Assembly: GCA_002938115.1 (NCBI GenBank) | Contig: PTKD01000081.1 | Span: 1-8,343 of the forward strand | DNA: 8,343 nt | Source: Alphaproteobacteria bacterium MarineAlpha9_Bin7 | Lineage (GTDB): Bacteria > Pseudomonadota > Alphaproteobacteria > UBA7887 | Reading direction: 5' to 3' | Shown: piece after piece, positions 1 through 6,520 of the stretch | How positions within the stretch are numbered: position 1 is the stretch's first letter | How the letters are laid out: every line of letters starts with the position of its first letter | Notes under the pieces: model-generated | What the model was told of the DNA's origin: nothing | Seen by the model: the letters and a program-made list of their open reading frames with translations, nothing else | Database searches by the model: none | Made by a program: the position numbers and the translations under genes

Positions 1-194
1 AAGGTACCCGCCATAAAGATTGATCCCCACTGGCTGTGATTGAGGTCAAAAGTAGCTTCGACGCTTGGAGTGAAAAGCCCAATGAAGAATGTTTGGCCAA
101 AACTTGAGGTGAAGGCCATTACGAAACCAAATATCAGAAACCATTTGTTCTTCAAAATAAAACGGACATATTCTTGAATTCGCAGGGTATTCAT
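1..194 (-). CDS. MFS transporter, N-terminal fragment (runs off left edge)
   Basis: This reading frame encodes the first 64 residues of a membrane transporter and is cut by the window edge. It starts MNTLRIQEYVRF, then has a hydrophobic first membrane segment around residues 18-41 containing SSFGQTFFIGLF, followed by a loop with PSVEATFDL and SQWGSIFMAGT leading into the second segment. The SSFGQTFF and WGS elements are typical of major facilitator superfamily permeases related to oxalate/formate-antiporter-like carriers. That is family knowledge; no substrate can be named. An in-frame TAG five codons upstream fixes the ATG at 194 as the only good start. The ribosome site is weak (GAGGG about 14 bases upstream). 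It lies 124 bp downstream of the V4R gene on the same strand, so the two could share a transcript. Confidence 0.8.
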   Translation of the reverse strand, partial: MNTLRIQEYVRFILKNKWFLIFGFVMAFTSSFGQTFFIGLFTPSVEATFDLNHSQWGSIFMAGT

Positions 195-318
195 GGAGAA
201 CGCTATCTAACCCTCATCGATTGCAGTTTCTACGTATGCTGCAAGGAGCAATAATTCTCGTGGCTACCACAGATAACACTAAAAGAACGGGATTTGATTG
301 ATCGGCGCGTGACGCCGG

Positions 319-843
319 TTACCTTGGTCGAATTTTGAATAAGCAGTGTTCGGCGCCATTTGCAGCACAAGATGCTTCGTATGAAACTAGAGAATAACAT
401 TGGCTTGAGGCCTGTCCTGCCCACTCTAAGGATCCCGCAAACCAACCCGAGTACATGTAACAAAGATTTCGACTACCATTGGTGCCACAATGTTCAACGA
501 AGACCGAATGCTTTAAACGGATGTCGGCCGCACCGCTGCTCTCGTCAAGAGACATCACGGAGAATTGACCCCAGCCACGCTGAGAAATGCTATGGATATA
601 GTGATGAAAGACATCGATCCCTGAAAGCCGTTGTGCCTCGGATTCTTTCTCACACCAGAACCATGCTGATTTATGGCCGGCCGCATAGAGCTGACGCGCA
701 TAAATCTCTTCAGTAAGTGCGGATTCTGCAGCAAAGTGGGCATTCACAAAAAAATGCCTTGGCATGTAGATCATGGGCAAACCGTTGGTAGACCAGATTC
801 CCGTGTCCGGATCCACCGCGATGGGAATACTAGGATTTTCCAT
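319..843 (-). CDS. V4R-domain protein, DUF5943 type (putative small-molecule-binding protein)
   Basis: A 174-residue soluble protein with no signal peptide or membrane segment. The C-terminal half is a V4R (4-vinyl reductase) domain: E156-xx-C159-xxx-G163-xxx-C167-x-F169 is the family's cysteine-containing end, preceded by CYMYSGWFAGSLEW (residues 128-141) and HCG at 118-120. The N-terminal half (VDPDTGIWSTNGLPMIYMPRHFFVN, then GHKSAWFWCEKE and SQRGWGQFS) matches my recollection of DUF5943 proteins. Those are encoded beside dimethylglycine demethylation genes (dgcA/dgcB) in Pseudomonas and Rhizobiales. V4R domains bind small hydrophobic ligands or metal in sensors such as XylR/DmpR, but this protein has no attached output domain, so its role is unknown. 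No dgc genes lie inside this window. AGGAG nine bases before the ATG supports the start. The family call is firm; the function is open. Confidence 0.85.
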   Translation of the reverse strand: MENPSIPIAVDPDTGIWSTNGLPMIYMPRHFFVNAHFAAESALTEEIYARQLYAAGHKSAWFWCEKESEAQRLSGIDVFHHYIHSISQRGWGQFSVMSLDESSGAADIRLKHSVFVEHCGTNGSRNLCYMYSGWFAGSLEWAGQASSQCYSLVSYEASCAANGAEHCLFKIRPR

Positions 844-852
844 GACTGAATT

Positions 853-857
853 CTCCT
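853..857 (-). promoter_or_regulatory. Ribosome binding site of the V4R gene
   Basis: AGGAG on the minus strand, nine bases before the ATG at 843. It is a full Shine-Dalgarno match and fixes the start of the V4R gene. Confidence 0.7.
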
Positions 858-910
858 AATAATGTTAACGACAATGTAGCGGAGCGTTGCACCTTTCTTG
901 ATCTAATCAG

Positions 911-924
911 AAGTATGAATACTT
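911..924. promoter_or_regulatory. 14-bp palindrome upstream of the V4R gene (possible operator)
   Basis: AAGTAT-GA-ATACTT is a perfect inverted repeat with 6-bp arms and a 2-bp centre, about 70 bp upstream of the V4R start, between it and the 3' end of the ABC-F gene. The size and symmetry suit a dimeric regulator, and no T-run follows that would make it a terminator. No regulator gene is visible nearby, so function is inference only. Confidence 0.3.
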
Positions 925-977
925 TAGGTGACTCATCGAAAATCATGGGTTACATGCGTCACGTTAAGGCGCCCTGA

Positions 978-2888
978 CTACTGATGTTTCGGGTTGTTCG
1001 TTTTTGAAATAGCCAGCGCCTCTTCCTTCTTTAGCCAACGGGACTCTTCTTGCTTCATTTCTTTTTTTACATCTATTAGCTGTTCCGAAAGCGCAAGCAT
1101 GCCGGACGTATCTCCTTCGTAGATTTCTGGGAGTGCAAGTTCCAATTCTAAGGAAGTAATCCGTTTTTTCAGAGTTTCCATTCGAATCTCTGTATCTTTT
1201 ATGGATTTGCGTAAATCAGAAGTACGCTCTCTCTCTAGCGCTCTTTCCCGGCGTTGTTCCCTCCGGCCTGTGTATACTGTTCTGGTTGGAGGAGTGCCAT
1301 TTTTTGGTTCACCATCGTATTTAGCGTGTTGGGTATTCAATAAGAGGTTACGATAATCTTCCACGTCGCCATCAAATGGCCGGCAGGTTCCTCTATCTAT
1401 TAGCCAAAGGTGCTCGGCGACGAGGCCAATGATATACGGATCATGACTGACTATTATGACGGCACCTGGAAATTCAGTCAGCGCGTGTACTAAGGAATCT
1501 CGGGCATCCATGTCGAGATGGTTTGTCGGTTCGTCCAAAAGCAATAATTGTGGTGAACTGACACTCATCAAACAAAATAACAACCTGGATTTCTCCCCTC
1601 CAGAAAGAGAACTAATTTTGGTATGGACGTCGATGGATTCAAAACCAAACCTGGCCAATTGACCCCGCACCTTTTGATCGTTTTCATTGTGCATGGATCT
1701 CGATAGTGCTTGGTAAGGAGTTTCAGAATCATTCAATTCTTCCGTTTGATGTTGGGCGAAGTACCCAACCCGAAGATTATTGGAACGCGTCATTTTCCCA
1801 TTTGTGGGGCGAAGTCGGCCGGACAATAGTTTTAAAAAGGTCGATTTTCCGTTTCCGTTGGCACCAAGTAGTGCAATCCGATCATCGGGATTGATTTCGA
1901 GATTCAATCCTGTCAACACTGTCATTCCGGTATAACCCGTAGCGGTATTTTCCATTGTTAAAATTGGTGGTGACAATTGATTCGGTTTCGGGAAACGAAA
2001 TGAGATGGTTCGTTGCTCAACCGCATTGGAGATTGGTTCCATACGGGCTAAAACTTTGAGTCGGCTCTGTGCTTGGCGCGCTTTTGTAGCCTTGTATCGA
2101 AATCGATCCACGAAACTCTGAATATGAGCACGTTCTTTACTCTGTTTGTCACGGAGGAGTTTATCGTGCAATTTCTTTTCTTTGAGAGCTTCCTTAAAAC
2201 GATCGTATCCACCGAGATACATGGTGAGTCGACCCCCATTCAAATAAAGAATGTGACTTACAGCACCGTTTAAAAGATCACGATCGTGGCTAATGATGAT
2301 GAGTGTCCCAGGAAATCGGGCCAGGTACTCCTCTAACCAAATACTGGCTTCAAGATCCAGATGGTTTGTCGGCTCATCAAGTAAGAGAAGGTTTGGTTGC
2401 GCAAACAATGTGGCCGCCAATGCAACTCGCATGCGCCATCCACCAGAAAATTCACTGCAGCGACGCTGCTGTGCATCGTCGTCGAAACCAAGACCAGAAA
2501 GAATGGTAGCTGCTCGGGACCGTGCGGTGTGTGAATCAATATCAAAGAGACGCGTGTGTATCTCGGCAATACGTTGGGGGTCGGTCTCCACATTTGCGGC
2601 AAATTCGAGTGCTGAAAGTTCCTGATCTGCTGCCAAGACGGTATCAATGAGGCTATCCTCACCTCCTGGGGCCTCCTGTGCAACGTGACCTAGTCGAGCT
2701 CTTCCAGAGATATGGAGGCTGCCGCCGTCTGGTTCTAGTTCCCCGATAATAATTCGAAAGAGCGTTGTTTTCCCAGCGCCGTTCGCGCCGACAAGACCAA
2801 CACGGTGTCCTTTTGGAATATGCGCGCTGGTACCTGAGAAGAGCTCCCGACCGCCGATGCGGTAGGTCAATTCCTTAATGTGTAGCAT
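978..2888 (-). CDS. ABC-F family ATPase, YheS-like ribosome-associated protein
   Basis: A 636-residue soluble ATPase with two ABC domains and no membrane segment. That length is essentially that of E. coli YheS (about 637). Domain 1: Walker A GANGAGKTT at 34-42, signature FSGGW at 147-151, Walker B LLLLDEPTNHLD at 167-178 with catalytic Glu172, and switch His201. Residues about 232-284 are a charged linker, the ABC-F P-site tRNA interaction motif. Domain 2: Walker A GANGNGKST at 342-350, signature LSGGEKSR at 428-435, Walker B at 448-459 with Glu453, and His482. A basic tail and a Glu/Lys-rich coiled coil cover about 545-625. Both sites look intact. ABC-F proteins act at the ribosomal E site to rescue stalled translation. 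A longer frame opens with GTG at 2963, but the family's usual start (MLHIKEL...) and a candidate promoter lying inside the extension favour the ATG at 2888. Confidence 0.93.
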   Translation of the reverse strand: MLHIKELTYRIGGRELFSGTSAHIPKGHRVGLVGANGAGKTTLFRIIIGELEPDGGSLHISGRARLGHVAQEAPGGEDSLIDTVLAADQELSALEFAANVETDPQRIAEIHTRLFDIDSHTARSRAATILSGLGFDDDAQQRRCSEFSGGWRMRVALAATLFAQPNLLLLDEPTNHLDLEASIWLEEYLARFPGTLIIISHDRDLLNGAVSHILYLNGGRLTMYLGGYDRFKEALKEKKLHDKLLRDKQSKERAHIQSFVDRFRYKATKARQAQSRLKVLARMEPISNAVEQRTISFRFPKPNQLSPPILTMENTATGYTGMTVLTGLNLEINPDDRIALLGANGNGKSTFLKLLSGRLRPTNGKMTRSNNLRVGYFAQHQTEELNDSETPYQALSRSMHNENDQKVRGQLARFGFESIDVHTKISSLSGGEKSRLLFCLMSVSSPQLLLLDEPTNHLDMDARDSLVHALTEFPGAVIIVSHDPYIIGLVAEHLWLIDRGTCRPFDGDVEDYRNLLLNTQHAKYDGEPKNGTPPTRTVYTGRREQRRERALERERTSDLRKSIKDTEIRMETLKKRITSLELELALPEIYEGDTSGMLALSEQLIDVKKEMKQEESRWLKKEEALAISKTNNPKHQ

Positions 2889-2923
2889 TCGGTCCGCAAT
2901 CCAAATTACTAGGTCCGTATTTC

Positions 2924-2946
2924 TGTCATGATAAAAATCATGTACA
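2924..2946. promoter_or_regulatory. Inverted repeat in the divergent intergenic region (possible operator)
   Basis: CATGAT (2927-2932) and ATCATG (2937-2942) are exact inverted repeats around an AAAA centre. TGT (2924-2926) and ACA (2944-2946) extend the symmetry after one extra base on the right side. The repeat covers the candidate -10 of the ABC-F promoter, so a bound protein could block it. It sits 133 bp or less from both divergent genes. The regulator is unknown. Confidence 0.35.
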
Positions 2947-2956
2947 AATTGAACAA
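2928..2956 (-). promoter_or_regulatory. Candidate sigma70 promoter of the ABC-F gene
   Basis: On the minus strand, TTGTTC (2956-2951) is followed after 17 bases by TATCAT (2933-2928). The -10 matches the consensus at five of six positions, the -35 at three. Transcription would start near 2921 and give a leader of about 33 bases before the ATG at 2888. This is pattern matching only. Confidence 0.4.
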
Positions 2957-3011
2957 AGAACACTTCTCAAACTAGGGTAAGCCAATCAGGCTATTTGTCC
3001 TAAGCAATGTT

Positions 3012-3015
3012 GGAG
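3012..3015 (+). promoter_or_regulatory. Ribosome binding site deciding the start of TRAP binding protein 1
   Basis: GGAG lies six bases before the ATG at 3022. The alternative in-frame ATG at 3007 has no Shine-Dalgarno sequence upstream and would swallow this site, so 3022 is the better start. Confidence 0.65.
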
Positions 3016-3021
3016 CAAAAA

Positions 3022-4077
3022 ATGCTACGAAACACCACGGTGCTCATGATAACAACTGTGCTTGGTTTAGGCCTAGGCATTTTAATTAAACCAGTTAAGT
3101 CAGACGAAGTGTGGAACATGGCGACCGCTTGGGGTGGCGGCCCGTTTTTGGAAGAGGATGCGAAAGGTTTTGCGAAATTAGTGGAGACCCTCACCGATGG
3201 ACGAATTCAAATTAATGTTTTCCCGGGCGGTATACTCGGTAGTCCCTTGAAGGTTTCCGATACGGTAAGATCCGGTGTGGTTCAGGCGGGTCACAGCTGG
3301 ATGGGTTACGACTGGGGGATAGACAAAACCACATTGGTTTTTGGTGGCGGACCAGGCAATCTCAACCCGGAAGAGTTTATGATATGGTTGTACCAAGCTG
3401 GCGCGGCTGAATTATGGTTTGAATATCGCAAGGAAAAATTTGGCATCGCATCTATTCCATGTACGATTGCTCCCACCGAAATTTTTCTGCATTCAAAAAA
3501 GCGAGTTCAATCACTTGAGGACCTGAAGGGTCTTAAGCTACGTACATCTGGTTCTTGGGCTGAGATCGCAGGAAAATTAGGCGCCTCCACGGTAATCTTG
3601 CCAGGAGCAGAAGTATATCCGGCACTTGAGCGTGGTGTTGTCGATGCGATTGAATGGAGTTCGGCATCGGTCAATTTGCCGTCTGGATTTCACAAAATTG
3701 CCAAATACATAATCATGCCGGGCATCCATGCTCCGGCCGGACCGATAGAATGCGCGTTTAACCTTGATGCTTGGGAGCGTATCTCCGACAGGGACCGTGA
3801 AATGATAAAGTTGGCGGGCAAGCTTATGGTTTTAGATAGTTGGGCTCGTTACGCGTATAGAGATATTTCTGCTCTTGAGGAAATGCGGGAGGCTGGCAAC
3901 GAATTTGTTTTACTCGATTCGGAGTTTATACGGGTGGCAGTTAAGGCGGCTGTAGAATGGGAAAATGAGGAGGCTTCGAAAAATGCTTGGTTCAAGAGAG
4001 CACTTGATCATCGCCGAGCGTTTCAGGAGGATATGAAAAACTGGCCTACCTTTCGATTTCCGATTGGCCAGCGTTAG
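3022..4077 (+). CDS. TRAP transporter solute-binding protein, DctP family (SBP 1)
   Basis: A 351-residue exported protein, usual for the DctP family. The signal peptide has Arg3, a hydrophobic core at 5-22 and a probable cleavage after VKS (about residue 27). The mature part starts with a short strand and WGGGPFLEEDAKGFAK, and has the family features FPGGILGSP, LEDLKGLKLR (Arg164, the conserved arginine that in this family holds the ligand carboxylate), LPGAEVYPALERGVVDAIEW (Glu201-Trp202) and GFHKIAKYIIMPG. It should bind an organic or sugar acid in the periplasm and hand it to a DctQM membrane complex, which is not encoded in the window. dgoK follows after 38 bp and dgoA after that, so the natural inference is a galactonate-like or 2-keto-3-deoxy sugar acid ligand. 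The binding-site region, however, resembles the broad 2-oxoacid/monocarboxylate branch, so the ligand is unproven. Confidence 0.9.
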   Translation: MLRNTTVLMITTVLGLGLGILIKPVKSDEVWNMATAWGGGPFLEEDAKGFAKLVETLTDGRIQINVFPGGILGSPLKVSDTVRSGVVQAGHSWMGYDWGIDKTTLVFGGGPGNLNPEEFMIWLYQAGAAELWFEYRKEKFGIASIPCTIAPTEIFLHSKKRVQSLEDLKGLKLRTSGSWAEIAGKLGASTVILPGAEVYPALERGVVDAIEWSSASVNLPSGFHKIAKYIIMPGIHAPAGPIECAFNLDAWERISDRDREMIKLAGKLMVLDSWARYAYRDISALEEMREAGNEFVLLDSEFIRVAVKAAVEWENEEASKNAWFKRALDHRRAFQEDMKNWPTFRFPIGQR

Positions 4078-4081
4078 TCTG

Positions 4082-4119
4082 AAGGTCAAATAGTCATGGC
4101 CATTTCCGACTGCTTATGA
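4082..4119 (+). other. Possible seven-codon minicistron coupled to dgoK
   Basis: An ATG at 4096 opens a tiny frame, MAISDCL, that ends with TGA at 4117-4119. The stop overlaps the dgoK start codon (4116-4118) as ATGA. AAGG at 4082-4085 lies ten bases before the minicistron ATG, while dgoK itself has no recognisable Shine-Dalgarno sequence. Ribosomes finishing the minicistron could restart at dgoK. It is in the same frame as the upstream binding-protein gene, which stops at 4077, and that frame stays open between the two stops. Real translation of so short a frame is unproven. Confidence 0.3.
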
Positions 4120-5045
4120 ATCAGGGATCGTTTTCTTCAGCAGCACTTGTTGCAATTGATTGGGGCACAACCAATCGTCGCGGTTACCTTATTGACGGTC
4201 GTGGGAATGTACTCGATTCTCGAAATGATGAGCTAGGTCTTGTTAACATCCCAGATCGAAATTTCGAAGCTGCATTTGGATCTCTGACCGATCAGTGGAT
4301 GACGGTCCATGGATCTCTGCCGGCTCTGTTGTCTGGCATGGTGGGCGCGTCTACTGGGTGGGTAGAGACTAAATATTGCGTACTACCAGCTGGTCTTGAT
4401 CATTTAGCTGAAAATCTGCAGCCTGTAGATAAGGGGCGACCACTATGGATTGTCCCTGGCGTCATGACACGTGATGAAGAAAACATGCCCGACGTGATGC
4501 GCGGGGAAGAGACGCAAGCTATCTCTGCCGGAGTTTCGAACAAAAAGCTTTTAGTTGTTGCTCCCGGCACCCACAGTAAGTGGATTCAAGTAGAGAATGG
4601 ACACATAGTTTGGTTCACAACGTTTATGACAGGCGACATGCATGCCGCAATTCTTGATCATACGGTCGTCTCACAGCTAAAGGATTTTGATGCTGTAGTT
4701 TCTCCCGAGATATTTTCTCTTGGTGTTAAAATCGGCTATGCACAAAACGAAAATCTTACTCACGTTCTATTCGGTGCTAGGACTAAAGTATTATTTGGCG
4801 ATTTGGATCTTAAAGATGTTTCAGGATATTTATCTGGTTTGCTAATTGGTGCGGAGGTTGCCGGAGCGGTTTCTGTGTTGGGCGATTCCCTGCCAAATAT
4901 TAGTCTCATTGGAAGCGAACATCTTTGCTCACTATATCGGACGGCCCTTCAAGTCTGCGGGATGGGCGTAAGTCATGAGGACATGGGCACAATCGGTGAG
5001 ACTTATCTCAATATAGCCAAGCGGGCTGGAATTTTGGAGCAGTAG
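4116..5045 (+). CDS. dgoK: 2-dehydro-3-deoxygalactonokinase
   Basis: A 309-residue cytoplasmic kinase that phosphorylates 2-dehydro-3-deoxy-D-galactonate with ATP to the 6-phosphate, the penultimate step of the De Ley-Doudoroff galactonate pathway. Characteristic DgoK motifs occur in order: DWGTTN at 15-20 (phosphate 1 loop), SGMVGAS then GW at 73-82, PDVMRGEETQ at 125-134, PGTHSKW at 150-156, MTGDMHAAI at 171-179, SGLLIGAEV at 240-248 and GSEHL at 266-270. Length is normal to slightly long for the family (about 290-300). An in-frame TGA at 4080-4082 leaves ATG 4116 as the only conventional start, though it lacks a Shine-Dalgarno sequence. dgoA follows one base after the stop codon, so the two are co-expressed, and the upstream TRAP binding-protein gene is 38 bp away. 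No dehydratase (dgoD) is present to make the substrate. Confidence 0.93.
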   Translation: MNQGSFSSAALVAIDWGTTNRRGYLIDGRGNVLDSRNDELGLVNIPDRNFEAAFGSLTDQWMTVHGSLPALLSGMVGASTGWVETKYCVLPAGLDHLAENLQPVDKGRPLWIVPGVMTRDEENMPDVMRGEETQAISAGVSNKKLLVVAPGTHSKWIQVENGHIVWFTTFMTGDMHAAILDHTVVSQLKDFDAVVSPEIFSLGVKIGYAQNENLTHVLFGARTKVLFGDLDLKDVSGYLSGLLIGAEVAGAVSVLGDSLPNISLIGSEHLCSLYRTALQVCGMGVSHEDMGTIGETYLNIAKRAGILEQ

Positions 5046-5046
5046 G

Positions 5047-5682
5047 ATGAGCCACCTGAATTGGGAAGCTACGCTGGCACCTCTTCCTTTCGTAGCTATT
5101 TTGCGGGGTTTGCAACCCAAAAATGCAGAAAAGATCGTTGGACAACTGTGTGAATCCGGTTTTCGTGCTGTCGAAATTCCGTTTAATAGTCCTGATCCGC
5201 TGAAGAGTGTTGAGCTTGCTGTGCATAAATTTGGAGGAGATATTCTCATTGGCGGGGGAACTGTGCTGGAGGCGGGAAACGTGGAACGGATACACGATGT
5301 CGGTGGTCAATTTGTGGTGAGTCCGAATACGGATCATGCGGTTATTAAAGCTACCAAATCGTTGGACATGATAAGCATTCCCGGAGTGAGCAGCCCAACC
5401 GAGGCGTTTGCCGCACTCCAAGCCGGGGCGGACGTTCTAAAACTATTTCCTGCCGAGAATCTCCCACCGATAGTTGTGAAGGCTATGCGTGCTGTTCTTC
5501 CAAAAGAATCGTGGCTGATGCCGGTGGGAGGAATCAACCCCGCCGCGATACGGCCGTATCTAGAGGCTGGCGCCAATGGCTTCGGTCTTGGCTCTTCTCT
5601 TTTTGGGCCGGGCTCTACGTTGAATGAAATAGCAAAATCCGCAGACCTATTCATTTCCTCGTACAAAACCGCGACAACATAG
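5047..5682 (+). CDS. dgoA: 2-dehydro-3-deoxy-6-phosphogalactonate aldolase
   Basis: A 211-residue class I aldolase of the KDPG/KDPGal family that cleaves 2-dehydro-3-deoxy-6-phosphogalactonate to pyruvate and glyceraldehyde 3-phosphate. Seen in sequence: VAILRGL with Arg20, VEIPFNSP with catalytic Glu43, IGGGTV with Thr72, FVVSPNTD, the Schiff-base lysine Lys132 in LKLFPAE, and the phosphate loop VGGI at 150-153 with LGSSLF at 181-186. These correspond to Glu37 and Lys126 of E. coli DgoA with a constant offset of six residues. The PFNSP and LFPAE versions, and the directly adjacent dgoK, favour the galactonate rather than the gluconate enzyme (Eda). GGAG at 5036-5039, inside the end of dgoK and seven bases before the ATG, gives a good ribosome site. 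The gene is probably the last of the SBP1-dgoK-dgoA unit. Confidence 0.94.
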   Translation: MSHLNWEATLAPLPFVAILRGLQPKNAEKIVGQLCESGFRAVEIPFNSPDPLKSVELAVHKFGGDILIGGGTVLEAGNVERIHDVGGQFVVSPNTDHAVIKATKSLDMISIPGVSSPTEAFAALQAGADVLKLFPAENLPPIVVKAMRAVLPKESWLMPVGGINPAAIRPYLEAGANGFGLGSSLFGPGSTLNEIAKSADLFISSYKTATT

Positions 5683-5692
5683 GACTGTGCAA

Positions 5693-5707
5693 AATCAACG
5701 GTTGATT
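5693..5707. promoter_or_regulatory. 15-bp perfect palindrome AATCAACGGTTGATT (possible operator)
   Basis: AATCAAC-G-GTTGATT has 7-bp arms around a single base, ten bases after the dgoA stop. The centre is too tight for a good RNA hairpin and no T-run follows, so a protein-binding site is more likely than a terminator. The same 7-mer AATCAAC recurs as a single half-site at 5794-5800, next to the candidate promoter of the downstream gene. The regulator is unknown. Confidence 0.35.
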
Positions 5708-5768
5708 ATTCGAGTCTAGAACGTTTCGATTGGAAATGGGTTGGCTGAAGGGACGCGGCATAGCTAGT

Positions 5769-5796
5769 TTGTTTGTTAGTACATTTAAATTGTAAT
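5769..5796 (+). promoter_or_regulatory. Candidate sigma70 promoter of the CMD-family gene
   Basis: TTGTTT (5769-5774), a 16-base spacer, then TGTAAT (5791-5796, five of six consensus bases). Transcription would begin near 5803, which leaves an 18-base leader before the ATG at 5821 and would exclude the in-frame TTG at 5773 as a start. The half-site AATCAAC overlaps the -10. Pattern matching only. Confidence 0.35.
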
Positions 5797-5820
5797 CAAC
5801 TTCAGATATTTGGAACTTTT

Positions 5821-6393
5821 ATGAAAAATGACGCACGTATCCGGCCTCAGACTGGGGCGGAATGGGACCCGGAGATTCGCGATCTTTTTGAACGTATGGG
5901 CTATCAGACCGAGGAAGATCTGTACAATGTACTAAAGACTCTGGCCCACCACCCTAAAATGTTTAAACGTTGGCTTCCATTCGCCAATCACGTGCTTTTT
6001 AAATCAAGTCTCAGCCCACGAATTCGTGAAATTGTTATCTTGCGTACCGGTTGGTTATGTCATTCTGAATATGAATGGACCCAGCACGTACGTATTGGTC
6101 GCGAAGAGGCGGGTATGATTCGCGCGGATTTTAAAGCATTGGAGAAAGGATCCCAGGATTTACACTGGAATGCTCAGGAGCGGGCCGTGTTGCGTGCAGT
6201 AGAAGAGCTTACGAAGGATAAAAATGTTTCCGACGCTGTTTGGGAGGAGATGAGTCAATTTTTCACTCAAACACAGAGGATGGATATTGTGGCAACAGTC
6301 GGGAATTACACGTTAGTATCCATGATGCTCAATGCTTTTGGTGTCCAGCTGGACGATTGGTTGGAAAAGTATTCTGGCTTCCCGGCAAGGTAG
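5821..6393 (+). CDS. Carboxymuconolactone decarboxylase (CMD/AhpD-like) family protein
   Basis: A 190-residue all-helical cytoplasmic protein. The CMD core spans about residues 45-110: ANHVLFKSSLSPRIREIVILRT leads into WLCHSEYEWTQHVRIGREEAGM. Glu70, Cys80, Glu83, Glu85 and His89 sit where the family places its active-site residues. Unlike AhpD there is no CxxC pair: the second cysteine position is Glu83, giving the C-x-x-E-Y-E-W-x-x-H form common in large uncharacterised CMD subgroups. A disulfide-based peroxidase role is therefore unlikely, and lactone decarboxylation or another proton-transfer reaction is possible but unproven. The frame can be extended to a TTG at 5773, but the ATG at 5821 with GGA upstream, and the position of the candidate promoter, favour the shorter form. 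It is 138 bp after dgoA and 187 bp before the second TRAP gene, so it may be its own unit. Confidence 0.85.
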   Translation: MKNDARIRPQTGAEWDPEIRDLFERMGYQTEEDLYNVLKTLAHHPKMFKRWLPFANHVLFKSSLSPRIREIVILRTGWLCHSEYEWTQHVRIGREEAGMIRADFKALEKGSQDLHWNAQERAVLRAVEELTKDKNVSDAVWEEMSQFFTQTQRMDIVATVGNYTLVSMMLNAFGVQLDDWLEKYSGFPAR

Positions 6394-6520
6394 GACTCAG
6401 AGATTCTTGTATCCGAAGTTTATAAATGCGAATTGAGCAACAACGGTACATGTTGAGTCTCTGACTTCAGGAAGGTTATCCAACAATTGCTCCAAATGGC
6501 AATAGGTGTGCGGAGGCTTA

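Noticed and set aside
303..317. CGGCG-CGTGA-CGCCG hairpin just after the V4R stop codon as a rho-independent terminator
   Set aside because: The 5-bp G/C stem is real, but no T-run follows it on the minus strand, so an intrinsic terminator is not supported.
230..463. Open frame of 77 codons on the minus strand overlapping the end of the V4R gene
   Set aside because: Its protein has no recognisable features and overlaps a well-supported gene in another frame. The same reasoning excludes the plus-strand frames over 360-716 and 2293-2625.
2889..2963. GTG-started 25-residue N-terminal extension of the ABC-F protein
   Set aside because: The extension is not part of the family's usual N terminus, which begins right at MLHIKEL, and it contains the best candidate promoter and an inverted repeat.
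4932..5421. Minus-strand open frames of 105 and 137 codons antisense to dgoK/dgoA
   Set aside because: They lie opposite two well-conserved enzymes, have no family motifs and no ribosome sites I could see. They are shadows of the coding frame.
5773..5820. TTG-started extension of the CMD-family protein
   Set aside because: The 16 extra residues have no family support, and the ATG at 5821 has a better placed ribosome site and suits the candidate promoter.
6397..6464. Inverted repeats TCAGAGA (6397-6403) and TCTCTGA (6458-6464) with an inner CAACA/TGTTG pair after the CMD gene, as a terminator or riboswitch
   Set aside because: The left arms are separated by a 32-base unpaired gap, no T-run follows, and no known riboswitch core could be recognised. 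Chance pairing is likely.
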